From positions 1 to 64,000 of the forward strand of contig JAOAPI010000177.1 of assembly GCA_025462865.1 (NCBI GenBank): a stretch of DNA of 64,000 bases. Reading direction: 5' to 3'. Under the pieces are notes generated by a model. The model saw only the letters and a list, made by a program, of their open reading frames with translations. It searched no databases and had not been told where the DNA came from. This DNA comes from Candidatus Sulfotelmatobacter sp. (lineage in GTDB: Bacteria; Acidobacteriota; Terriglobia; Terriglobales; Acidobacteriaceae). Both the position numbers and the translations under genes were made by a program. Below, piece by piece: positions 18,382-27,233 of this stretch; position 1 is the first letter of the stretch; every line of letters starts with the position of its first letter.

Positions 18382-19308
18382 ATGTATACAGTGCAGGAAT
18401 TCGTGAAGAGAGCAGTGGCGCCGGCGATTCAGGGCGTCATGACGGCGCAAGAGCGACAATTTCTGCCTGAACAAAGAAGAGCACAAGCGGCCGTATTCGA
18501 GTCCTTCTTGTGGCTACATCTAGGGAACGAGGTTGGAGCACTGCCGTCCAAAGCGGTTGCGGAAACCTACGAAAATTACTACAAGGATTTCTTTCGTAAC
18601 CTGAACGCAAGAAAAGACCCGACTCTTGAGCAGGAGCAGGATCTATTCAGAAGCAAGCTTTACGTGAACGATACTGCCCAGTCCAGAGAATTGAAGGCGA
18701 CCTTCCCGAATTTCGTGATCCTGATTGAAAAGGCAATGAGGGGAGAAGATGTTTTTACAGCCCAGCGGAACAGATTCAGGGACCCCGAAGCTTTACGCCC
18801 TATCTTCAAGAATTTTCTTCGTTTAGCCACGACACTCGCTAGCGATCCTCTTCTGCAGGAGTTCACAAGCCTCTTTCAATTCGCGGACCCGCGCGAATGG
18901 GCAAAGCAGTGGGGGTCGGGAGAGTGCACGGCGGAACAAGTGGCATTGGCCGAAGATGAGCCCGACAAAGTTCCGCGCGCCGCTGTTGTTTATGTAGGAT
19001 ACCTTCGGCTTTGGAGTTACACCCACCAGCTTCGGCAGATGGCTGAGTTGTATGAACAAGACCGAAGCATTAGTAGCGACGACCGCTTCAAGTTGATTGA
19101 TCGGGCGAAAGAGATTTTGGGTTGGAGAATCAACCTGACCAGTCTTGAAGCTTCGAAACGTTTTGAACAAGTTGCATCTAGTCTAAAAGCAAAGTTGGAT
19201 CAACAGGCGGAAGAGCAGCCTGATTTACAAGCTGCTGTCGATGAGCTCAAGCGTTCCTTCGATACTGTTTTCCAGTTTTGGTTCAGCTTCGCGACCGTCA
19301 CCGCTTGA
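18382..19308 (+). CDS. Unknown helical protein paired with the hydrolase
   Basis: A 308-residue mostly helical cytoplasmic protein starting MYTVQEFVKRAVAPAIQGVM. ATG 18382 has AAGGAAAG upstream and begins two bases after the hydrolase stop, so the two form a tight operon. The last ~60 residues look like a coiled coil (SSLKAKLDQQAEEQPDLQAA). No motif gives a biochemical role. The tight pairing implies it works with the hydrolase, for example as a regulator or immunity partner, but this is inference. Confidence 0.6.
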   Translation: MYTVQEFVKRAVAPAIQGVMTAQERQFLPEQRRAQAAVFESFLWLHLGNEVGALPSKAVAETYENYYKDFFRNLNARKDPTLEQEQDLFRSKLYVNDTAQSRELKATFPNFVILIEKAMRGEDVFTAQRNRFRDPEALRPIFKNFLRLATTLASDPLLQEFTSLFQFADPREWAKQWGSGECTAEQVALAEDEPDKVPRAAVVYVGYLRLWSYTHQLRQMAELYEQDRSISSDDRFKLIDRAKEILGWRINLTSLEASKRFEQVASSLKAKLDQQAEEQPDLQAAVDELKRSFDTVFQFWFSFATVTA

Positions 19309-19517
19309 TGGGTAATTCTTGCCTACGAACGTAGTTACCTTTGCCACACATGTTTTAGTGACCTGACTTGATAGTGCGTCTCCGTGCACTTCGATTTTCC
19401 GCTCAGAAAATCGTGAAGCTCTTGCCGAATCCAATTTTTCGCTGCATACTTCCGAAGTCTAGAAACGTTCTCCCAGAACAGTTCGCGTCCGCAATCCCAA
19501 TCGAGGGAATTTTGTCC

Positions 19518-20252
19518 ATGTCTTTCCGGCCCGGTCCAGACCACGAACCCTTTATCTCGAATAAAAACGATAGCGTTTCTTCAGAGCCGAAGCGTAAGGA
19601 GTCTTTGGTGCCGCCTGGTTTTGACAATCTCACCGACGAAGAACTCGCGGCTGAATTGGTGAACGGCACTCATGATGCGCTTACCATACTATTTGAAAGG
19701 CACAGCGATTTGGTGTTCTCCATTTGCAATCGCATGCTGCGGGATCAAGGCGAAGCGGAGGAGACCCTACAACAGATCTTTCTGGACGTCTTTCGCGCGA
19801 TTAGTCAATTCGATCCCAAGAAGGCGAACTTTAAAACCTGGTTGTTACAGTTTGCATATCATCGGACTTTTAACCGCAAGCGGCACCTTGAATCGAAAGG
19901 CTTCTATTCGAGAGAGGAGTTAGACGAGGCTGTACTTGGAGCCCAGGTTTATGCTGAGTCTAGCCAGCGACTGCTCCAAATGTTCTCGTCTGAGCTTGTG
20001 CATCTAGTGGAACAACTTTTGGGCACGATTGAGATTCGTCAGCGCAGAGTGATCGAACTCACGTTTTTTGACGGGATGACCGCGGAAGAGATTGCAACGC
20101 AGACCGGCGAAACTGCGAATGTTGTGCGGCATAATCTTTACAGAGGTCTTAGCAAATTGCGCCTCGCGCTACTTGAAAAACGTCAGGCTGGACAAGAACG
20201 AGAAGTCAAAGAACTGGAAGGCATTTTCTTTGCGCAACCACGACGACTTTAA
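19518..20252 (+). CDS. ECF RNA polymerase sigma factor (receptor cassette 1)
   Basis: A 244-residue ECF sigma factor. Region 2 spans about residues 55-125 (LFERHSDLVFSICNRMLRDQ, then EETLQQIFLDVFRAISQFD and WLLQFAYHRTFNRKRHL). Region 4 is about 165-220 (RQRRVIELTFFDGMTAEEIA, then VVRHNLYRGLSKLR). There is a ~40-residue polar N-terminal extension. ATG 19518 follows GAGGGA; earlier in-frame starts lengthen an unconserved leader. It overlaps the anti-sigma gene, and it probably directs transcription of the receptor and peptidase genes downstream. It is paralogous to the factor at 39769, with the same region-2 and region-4 signatures. Confidence 0.88.
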   Translation: MSFRPGPDHEPFISNKNDSVSSEPKRKESLVPPGFDNLTDEELAAELVNGTHDALTILFERHSDLVFSICNRMLRDQGEAEETLQQIFLDVFRAISQFDPKKANFKTWLLQFAYHRTFNRKRHLESKGFYSREELDEAVLGAQVYAESSQRLLQMFSSELVHLVEQLLGTIEIRQRRVIELTFFDGMTAEEIATQTGETANVVRHNLYRGLSKLRLALLEKRQAGQEREVKELEGIFFAQPRRL

Positions 20253-21438
20253 AGCGCTCTCCGCGGCAGCGGTTGCCGGCCAGATCTCTCAGGCCAACCT
20301 CCCGGCCGGTGAGTGGAAGGAGTTGACCGATCACTGGCAGGAGTGTGCCGAATGTCGTGAATTCGTCGGCGATTTTGTTTTTGTGCTAGTCCCATCTCTC
20401 GCGGAAGTAGCTCAGAACCGCCATCCCATGCGGGCGCCGGTTGGCGCGACCGAGCGATTTGTTGCGCGGGCGCGCACTGAAGGCATTCCTCTTCAAAGTC
20501 GAAACCGGCGAGAACAGAAGCGTTCCACGGGAGCCCGGATTGCTTTTCTGGTCGCAGCTGCGATTGCTGGGATGTTGGCTTTGACTCTCGTGGCCAGAAT
20601 ATTCCTCCAACGACACGCCGCGATCAGAGAGCCCGCTCACATCGCCATTGTAAGTCCGTCGTCCCCGGTTCCACCCGTTCCGCCTAAACGAGACTTGGAG
20701 CGGCAAGACTCCGAATTGCGAGCTGAAGTCGCACGATTGCAGTCCCAGGTGAATTCATTGGCAGCGAAATCTGCATCGCAGAAACAAACACTGGATTCTG
20801 CGAATTCTCAGAATGTAGACCTGCGGTCGCAGTTGGAAACGGTCCATAGCGCTAAAGACGAACTGGCAAAGAAAATTGCCGACCGTGAAGCAGAGTTAGC
20901 TCAGCTTCGAACGGTGAAAGACGCGGATGAGATTGCCGTCCGGGTCAAGGACGCAGACGTGGCCAGCCTACGCGAGCACGTTGACAAACTCACAGAGGAC
21001 CTTCACCGCGCAGAGGAGCTTTCCGCAGCCGCGAATGATGCAAAAGATCTCATCGTAGCTCGAAACCTCCACGTGATCGACGTAAATGACAACAACGAGA
21101 ATGGAAAAAGGCAGAAGCCGTTTGGTCGGGTTTATTACGCAGAAGGCCAGATGCTAAGGTTCTATGCCTATGATCTCGCCGATCATCGGGAACTGGACTC
21201 CAAAGTTCAGTTTTATGTTTGGGGAGAGAAAAACGGCGTGATGGTGAAGACACTGGGCGTGCTGCACTCTGACAGCCTGGCCGATGGCCGATGGAGGTTA
21301 GACTTTCACGATCCTCAGGTCCTCGCGAAAATCGATACGGTTTTCGTTACGGTAGAAAAGCAACAGAAGTCCATCACGAAGCCCTCCGGTAAACGAATCC
21401 TCTACGCTGTACTCGGCGACCGGCCAAATCACCCTTAA
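20230..21438 (+). CDS. Anti-sigma factor with periplasmic conserved domain (cassette 1)
   Basis: About 402 residues. The N-terminus has a ZAS zinc motif HWQECAEC (HxxxCxxC) that should bind the sigma factor. One membrane helix follows near residue 105-125 (FLVAAAIAGMLALTLVARIF). After it comes a long coiled coil, then a ~125-residue periplasmic domain starting at LIVARNLHVIDVND and ending RPNHP. That domain recurs in the cassette-2 anti-sigma (40386-41573). No ATG fits: TTG 20230 after GGAAGG is the best start and overlaps the sigma gene by 23 bases, implying coupled translation. Its periplasmic domain may read receptor occupancy, by analogy to FecR. Confidence 0.78.
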   Translation: MRNHDDFKALSAAAVAGQISQANLPAGEWKELTDHWQECAECREFVGDFVFVLVPSLAEVAQNRHPMRAPVGATERFVARARTEGIPLQSRNRREQKRSTGARIAFLVAAAIAGMLALTLVARIFLQRHAAIREPAHIAIVSPSSPVPPVPPKRDLERQDSELRAEVARLQSQVNSLAAKSASQKQTLDSANSQNVDLRSQLETVHSAKDELAKKIADREAELAQLRTVKDADEIAVRVKDADVASLREHVDKLTEDLHRAEELSAAANDAKDLIVARNLHVIDVNDNNENGKRQKPFGRVYYAEGQMLRFYAYDLADHRELDSKVQFYVWGEKNGVMVKTLGVLHSDSLADGRWRLDFHDPQVLAKIDTVFVTVEKQQKSITKPSGKRILYAVLGDRPNHP

Positions 21439-21547
21439 TTGCTGAGTGCTCTCTTTTTGCGGGAATTCACTCTGGTCAAGTAACGCTCTAAATGTTGGCC
21501 AAATTTCTTTGGCACATGGGCATACGGATGTAGGAGGGTTTTCTCTT

Positions 21548-24500
21548 ATGTCGTATACGCGATTGGTTTGTGCCACAGCGGTCGCTGTGATTGTCATCGC
21601 AGGTATGGCCCTTGGGCAAACTGAGAGCGCGACTATAACAGGAAAAGTCACTGACACGTCCAGCGCCGCGGTGACAGGTGCTGATGTGGAACTGCGCTCT
21701 GTCGAACGTGGAACCAATCAAGTTGTGACCACAAATGGCGCCGGCATTTATGAGTTCTCAAGCGTACAGCCTGGTCAATACCGTATGGTGGTCAGGCACG
21801 CTGGCTTTCGGGAAATTGATCTGTTGAGTTTTATTGTGAATGTTCAAGACCGATTGGAAGAGAATTTCCGATTGCAAGTCGGTTCTGTTTCCGAGAGTGT
21901 AACCGTCAGCGGCTCTTCGGCCCTCGTAAATACAGAATCTGCAACTGTCAGCACGGTGATTGACCGGAACTTTGCCGAAAATTTGCCAATGAATGGCAGA
22001 AGTTTTCAGACGTTGATCTATTTGACTCCGGGTGTAGTCCCAGTAGCGATCGGAAATTCTGGTTACGACTCCGGCCAGTTCAGCGTCAATGGACAGAGAG
22101 CCGCTTCCAACTATTGGATGGTGGATGGAGTCAGTGGAAATGTAGGCAGCAGCACATCCAATCAAGGTCAGCAAATAGCTGGAGCCGTTGGAACCTCCAG
22201 CGTCTTGGGGGGTACAAACAGCCTAGTGTCTGTGGACGCTATGCAAGAGTTTCGAATTCAAACATCTTCTTTTGCTCCTGAGTATGGGCGTACCCCTGGA
22301 GCACAGATCTCAATCGTCACGCGGTCGGGGTCGAATGCTCTTCATGGATCGGCATTTGACTACCTGAGAAATGATTTACTCGATGCTAACAATTGGTTTA
22401 ACGGGTACGTCAACAATCCAGCGTTGCCCAAGGCGCGGGAACGTCAGAATGACTTCGGGGGTACTCTTAGCGGACCCGTTTTGCGGAACAAGACGTTTTT
22501 CTTTTTCTCTTATGAGGGGACTCGTCTCCGTCTTCCGACGACTGCTCTCTCTACCGTTCCCAGTGCATCTGCGCGGCAGAGCGCAATACCGGCCATGAGG
22601 CCCTATTTAAACGCCTATCCGTTAGATCCGTCCCAGCCTGACCTAGGTGACGGCACGGCCCAATTTAATTCGAGTTATTCCGATCCCGCAACGCTCGATG
22701 ACTACAGCATCCGGATCGACCATCGGCTTACAGACAAGCTCACCCTTTTCGGTCGCTACAACAATTCGCCGTCGATGATTTCTCAGCGTGGCATTGGGTT
22801 CAATTCTTTGAGTACCGTGGACGTCAATCGAATTGCGGCCCAGCAGCTGACAATAGGTTCTTCTTGGATGTTGTCGTCTCGTGTTATGAACGAGGTGAGG
22901 TTCAACTACAGTACAACGACCGCCTCCGGCGGTTCGCGTCTGGACAGCTTTGGTGGGGCGTCTCCGTTGCAATCTCTGCCATTGCCTAATCCGTTCAACG
23001 CATCAAACGCTTCTTGGGGACTTGTAATTGGCAGTCTGCAGCATGCCGATTTAGGAGAGGGAATTCTAGCCCGGAATGAGCAAAGACAGTTTAACTTAGT
23101 CGACAATCTCACCGCGCAGATGGGGGCCCATGATGTCAAGGTCGGGATGGATTACAGGAGGCTGACTCCGGTACGGGATCCTAATAAGTATCTTCAAAAT
23201 GTGTTCTTCTCGGACATCCCGTCTGCTGATGGCGGTGCTCTGTTCGGAAAGTTTTTAGCGTCTCAGGTCGGCGCAACATTTTTATTCCAGAACATTAGCT
23301 TATTCGCGCAGGACACTTGGAAGATTGGTCCGCGCCTGGTGCTGACATATGGCCTTCGATGGGATACTGATTTGCCGCCGTCGACGATCTCTGGACCGAC
23401 GCTCCTGGCGCTGACTGGCTTTTCTGGGCTAGGAGATTTATCTCAGTTGGCGTTCGCGCCTGCCGGCAGGCCGCTTTTCAAAACTAGTTGGGGAAATATT
23501 GCGCCACGCATCGGTGCTGCGTACCAGCTCTCCCAGCGGCAGGACTGGCAAACCGTGGCCCGTGGTGGATTCGGTGTTTTCTATGATTTGGCCTCTTCAG
23601 AGACAGCAAATTTAGTGTCGAACACCGGGTACCCGTTTGTAGGCGGGTTCAACTTTGTTTCTGGTGGGACTTTCCCTTTATTTCCCCAAGCAGCGGCCCC
23701 GCCCCCAATTGTCCCTCCAAGCGTAACCAATCCGGAAAATATCTCTGGATTTGATCCAAACCTGAAGTTGCCCTATACGCTTGGTTGGAATGTTGCTGTT
23801 GAGCAAGGCCTAGGATCCAAGCAGAGATTGACACTGACTTACGTCGGCGCCTCCGGGCGCCGGCTCATCCAGTCTGTTGGTGTAGTGGCGCCAAATGCTA
23901 TTACGTCGCAAGCATTTTTGAGTTTGAACGGCGGGGTTTCGGACTATAACGCTCTGCAAGCCCAATTCGAACGCAGATTAGCCAGAAATCTTCAGATCCT
24001 CGCCTCCTATACTTGGTCACATTCCTTGGACAATGGGTCCGCAGGATCTGCGGGCACCGGTTCTAACATTCCGTCGTCCACGCAAAACTTGGGGAACCGC
24101 GGACCTTCCGATTTCGATCTGCGCCATGTATTTTCAACCGGCGTGACGTATTCCATACCCGGCATTACTCATGGAAAAGGCATAAACCACGTTACGAGTG
24201 GGTGGTCGCTGCAGAGCATTCTCCAGGCGCAGTCCGCACGACCGGTCCCTATCCAAGATGGAAACTTCTTCCGTTTGACCAACGGATTCAATCCAGATAT
24301 TCGGCCCGACATTACTCCTGGGATCCCGTTATATCTCTACGGTACGCAATTTCCTGGAGGTCGGGCTATCAATAACACTCCCGGGGCGGTTCCAGGCGGA
24401 TGTCCCAACGGTTCTCCAAGTGTGGGTCCTTTTTGCGATCCCCCGGTGGATGCCAATTTTAACGCCATTCGCCAAGGGACTCTGGGACGCAACGTGGTTC

Positions 24501-24778
24501 GAGGATTCGGACTCTTTCAATGGGATCTAGGCGTACACCGCGACTTCGCGATCTCCGAATCCGTGAAGCTGGAGTTTAGAGCGGAGATGTTTAATTTTTT
24601 AAATCATCCCAACTTTGCCCCGCCCGTCGGGGATATAACGTCACCTGACTTTGGTCGTTCAACGGAGATGTTAGGGCAGCAATTGAGTGGGGGCTCCCTC
24701 GGGGCCGGAGGCTTTAGTTCGCTTTATCAAATTGGCGGTCCGCGATCGATGCAAATGGCTCTAAAACTGACTTTCTAA
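21548..24778 (+). CDS. Oar-like TonB-dependent receptor (cassette 1)
   Basis: A 1,076-residue outer-membrane receptor. It has a signal peptide (MSYTRLVCATAVAVIVIAGM), a carboxypeptidase-regulatory-like domain (about 26-110), a plug (ENLPMNGRSFQTLIYLTPGV), a VDAMQEFRIQTS segment, APEYGRTPGAQISIVTRSGS, and a barrel ending MQMALKLTF with terminal Phe. ATG 21548 follows AGGAGGG; earlier in-frame starts lie before the signal peptide. Such receptors import large or rare ligands at the cost of TonB energy. Its position directly before two isopeptidase-like genes, and opposite a lasso operon, argues that it takes up lasso peptides. Confidence 0.88.
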   Translation: MSYTRLVCATAVAVIVIAGMALGQTESATITGKVTDTSSAAVTGADVELRSVERGTNQVVTTNGAGIYEFSSVQPGQYRMVVRHAGFREIDLLSFIVNVQDRLEENFRLQVGSVSESVTVSGSSALVNTESATVSTVIDRNFAENLPMNGRSFQTLIYLTPGVVPVAIGNSGYDSGQFSVNGQRAASNYWMVDGVSGNVGSSTSNQGQQIAGAVGTSSVLGGTNSLVSVDAMQEFRIQTSSFAPEYGRTPGAQISIVTRSGSNALHGSAFDYLRNDLLDANNWFNGYVNNPALPKARERQNDFGGTLSGPVLRNKTFFFFSYEGTRLRLPTTALSTVPSASARQSAIPAMRPYLNAYPLDPSQPDLGDGTAQFNSSYSDPATLDDYSIRIDHRLTDKLTLFGRYNNSPSMISQRGIGFNSLSTVDVNRIAAQQLTIGSSWMLSSRVMNEVRFNYSTTTASGGSRLDSFGGASPLQSLPLPNPFNASNASWGLVIGSLQHADLGEGILARNEQRQFNLVDNLTAQMGAHDVKVGMDYRRLTPVRDPNKYLQNVFFSDIPSADGGALFGKFLASQVGATFLFQNISLFAQDTWKIGPRLVLTYGLRWDTDLPPSTISGPTLLALTGFSGLGDLSQLAFAPAGRPLFKTSWGNIAPRIGAAYQLSQRQDWQTVARGGFGVFYDLASSETANLVSNTGYPFVGGFNFVSGGTFPLFPQAAAPPPIVPPSVTNPENISGFDPNLKLPYTLGWNVAVEQGLGSKQRLTLTYVGASGRRLIQSVGVVAPNAITSQAFLSLNGGVSDYNALQAQFERRLARNLQILASYTWSHSLDNGSAGSAGTGSNIPSSTQNLGNRGPSDFDLRHVFSTGVTYSIPGITHGKGINHVTSGWSLQSILQAQSARPVPIQDGNFFRLTNGFNPDIRPDITPGIPLYLYGTQFPGGRAINNTPGAVPGGCPNGSPSVGPFCDPPVDANFNAIRQGTLGRNVVRGFGLFQWDLGVHRDFAISESVKLEFRAEMFNFLNHPNFAPPVGDITSPDFGRSTEMLGQQLSGGSLGAGGFSSLYQIGGPRSMQMALKLTF

Positions 24779-24826
24779 TTTCCAACGGGCTGCAAATGGG
24801 CACTCAATTCATAGGAGATTCGTCGA

Positions 24827-27163
24827 ATGAAAGCGAACTTTTGGGATGATCGAGTACAAACTTCCTCAGGACGGAAATTATCAGCAGAAAACGCTTGGCG
24901 CAAACTCTGGCGATCATCCGCCTTGCTGGTGCTTTCGGCTGTCGTTAGCCCGCCGAGAGTACATGCCACAACAGAACCCAACCGCAATTTGCGGCCGTTC
25001 ACGGTAGCTGATTCTATCGAGATGACGCATTTTGTCAGCCCGCCGGAACAGCTAAAGGGCGTTCCTCCTGATTTTTCTCCTGACCGGAAAAGTTTCCTCA
25101 TTGTGACGGAAAAAGGAAATCTAAAGACCAATACGCGGGACTACACGCTCCTCAGGTTCGACGTTGATCACTTGAGCGCAGGAGTATCCATCGCTACCTT
25201 TCGATCTTCCTCGAATCGTGCCGGCATAGTGAAACCGGTTTGGCTGGATAACGAATCCATCTCGTTCATTGGTGAGAATCCGGGTGACGCTCCCCAGGTG
25301 TATATGGTGAATTGCCGGTCAGGAAAACTGAAAAAGCTGACTTCGGACCCTTTGGGAGTCGAAGCATATGATATTTCTCGCGATCGCAAAACGATTGCTT
25401 TTTTGGCACACGCCGCGGGGAGCCCAGCTCAAATCAAATACCGCGAGGAACATGGTTTTGCGGTGGAAGACGAATCGCTTGCTGACCTCACAACGGGCAA
25501 TTGGAAACAGCCACCAGATGTATGCAACTTTTACGTTAAGAGAACATCCTCATCAAGGGCGCAGCGAATCGGATCGGAGACGTTCTTTTGTTTGGCCGAC
25601 CGACCGCATATTTGGCTATCCCCTGACGGACGATATGCGGTGACGGAAAAGTCTCCACGTTCTGCGCCCCCAAAATGGGCGGCGTACGAAGAAGGTACCC
25701 TTCAACGACTTGTACGGGAGCAGCAAGGGCGCGTGTACAAGAACCCTAACGATGACCTTGTGCAAGCCGTCTTGGTGAACACGACGTCGGCCACGCTCAG
25801 ACCTCTGGTGGACTCCCCGATATCCAAAGCAACCTCTTTAACAGCTGCCTGGTCGTCAGATAGTCATTCGGTCGTAGTTGGAAACATCTACTTACCTCTC
25901 GATCAAAACGATCAAGAAGAACTCACGCGACGTAAAGTGTCCACAGTAGTTGCGGAGGTGGACGTCCCAAGTCTCGCATACCGCAGAATTGTTGATCTGC
26001 CGAAGGACGAGACATGGAAACTGCGAGCAAGTGATTCAGCTAATTCGTTTCTGGTTGATGTGTGGAAAGTCAGCGACGGAAATATCTACAAGAAACTTGC
26101 CCCCAGAAAATTTCTACGGCAAGGAAGCGAGTGGGCGCAGGGAGCTGAATATGCTGAGCACCATGGAGGCGACGACATCGCAGTGTCTCAGTCGCTTGGC
26201 CACTGGCCGAAGCTGGTGAGAGTGGATCCGGAACATAAGACTGAGACTGTAATTCTTGATTCCAATCCAGAATTCAAAAATGTTGAGTTCGGACGAATAG
26301 AAGTCATTCATTGGACTGGGGAACGCGGGGAGCCGTTAATAGGCGGTCTGGTTTATCCCACTCACTATCGTCCCGGAAAACGGTACCCGCTTGTGATTCA
26401 GACACACGGTTTTAATCCCGATACATTTCTAACGGATGGACCGTTCACAACCGCCTTTGCAGCTCAGGAGTTTGCGAACAAAGACATGGCCGTCCTTCAA
26501 GTGGGTGAGAGCTCGTTGTATGAACACGCTCAAGGAACAGCCGACTTTGGCCCGGTAAATATGTCGCAATTAGAGAGCGCTGTGGACTATTTGGACAGAT
26601 TGGGAGTGATCGATCGCGAGTGCGTGGGTCTAGTTGGTTTCAGCGTTACTGGGTTTCAAGTGATCTATACCTTGGCAAATTCGAAGTACCATTTTAAGGC
26701 TGCTACGTCTTCCGAAGGCAATGATTGGGGCTATTGGTCCTACATCGCCGACGGAAACAGACCTGAATGGCAGGCACAGGTTGAAGCGCCTTATGGCGGG
26801 GCGCCCTGGGAAAATGGCTGGAAGCCCTGGATGGACCATTCGATCAGCTTCAACTTCGACAAGATCCACACACCATTGCGCATCGAGTCCGACAACAACA
26901 GTGTTGCAGAGGTATTGAGCGAATGGGAGAAATTGATAGCGCTAAAGATCCTGCATAAACCGGTCGAATTGATTTTTGAGACAAGCGGCGATCATCCAGT
27001 AGTAAAGCCGTGGGATCGCATGACCTCACAGCAGGGGAATGTAGACTGGATCGCCTTTTGGTTAAAAGGCGACGAAGATCCCGATGCCGCAAAACAGGAG
27101 CAGTATCTACGCTGGCGCGAAATGCGAAAGCTCCAGGAGTCCGAGATTGTGAAGGCGAACTGA
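24827..27163 (+). CDS. S9 prolyl-oligopeptidase family protein, probable lasso peptide isopeptidase 1
   Basis: A 778-residue secreted S9 peptidase. The N-terminal export segment WRKLWRSSALLVLSAVV is followed by VHATT, and then a conserved opening FTVADSIEMTHF. Residues ~60-480 are a beta-propeller (LSPDGRYAVTEK, AAWSSDSHSVVVGN), and ~500-770 the alpha/beta-hydrolase. The nucleophile is Ser606 in GFSVTG, with Asp689 (ESDNNS) and His723 (GDHPVV) as candidate partners. The Ser-to-Asp spacing of 83 matches what I recall for AtxE2. Lasso isopeptidases of this type open the macrolactam in the periplasm. AGGAG precedes ATG 24827. The receptor ends 48 bases upstream, the second peptidase begins 70 bases downstream. 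The substrate is inferred from context. Confidence 0.75.
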   Translation: MKANFWDDRVQTSSGRKLSAENAWRKLWRSSALLVLSAVVSPPRVHATTEPNRNLRPFTVADSIEMTHFVSPPEQLKGVPPDFSPDRKSFLIVTEKGNLKTNTRDYTLLRFDVDHLSAGVSIATFRSSSNRAGIVKPVWLDNESISFIGENPGDAPQVYMVNCRSGKLKKLTSDPLGVEAYDISRDRKTIAFLAHAAGSPAQIKYREEHGFAVEDESLADLTTGNWKQPPDVCNFYVKRTSSSRAQRIGSETFFCLADRPHIWLSPDGRYAVTEKSPRSAPPKWAAYEEGTLQRLVREQQGRVYKNPNDDLVQAVLVNTTSATLRPLVDSPISKATSLTAAWSSDSHSVVVGNIYLPLDQNDQEELTRRKVSTVVAEVDVPSLAYRRIVDLPKDETWKLRASDSANSFLVDVWKVSDGNIYKKLAPRKFLRQGSEWAQGAEYAEHHGGDDIAVSQSLGHWPKLVRVDPEHKTETVILDSNPEFKNVEFGRIEVIHWTGERGEPLIGGLVYPTHYRPGKRYPLVIQTHGFNPDTFLTDGPFTTAFAAQEFANKDMAVLQVGESSLYEHAQGTADFGPVNMSQLESAVDYLDRLGVIDRECVGLVGFSVTGFQVIYTLANSKYHFKAATSSEGNDWGYWSYIADGNRPEWQAQVEAPYGGAPWENGWKPWMDHSISFNFDKIHTPLRIESDNNSVAEVLSEWEKLIALKILHKPVELIFETSGDHPVVKPWDRMTSQQGNVDWIAFWLKGDEDPDAAKQEQYLRWREMRKLQESEIVKAN

Positions 27164-27233
27164 CGCGAACAGACTTATCGCTTCGCGCGCTCCCAAGAAC
27201 ACAAAGGGATCAAACGACAAGGAAGCCCACTGA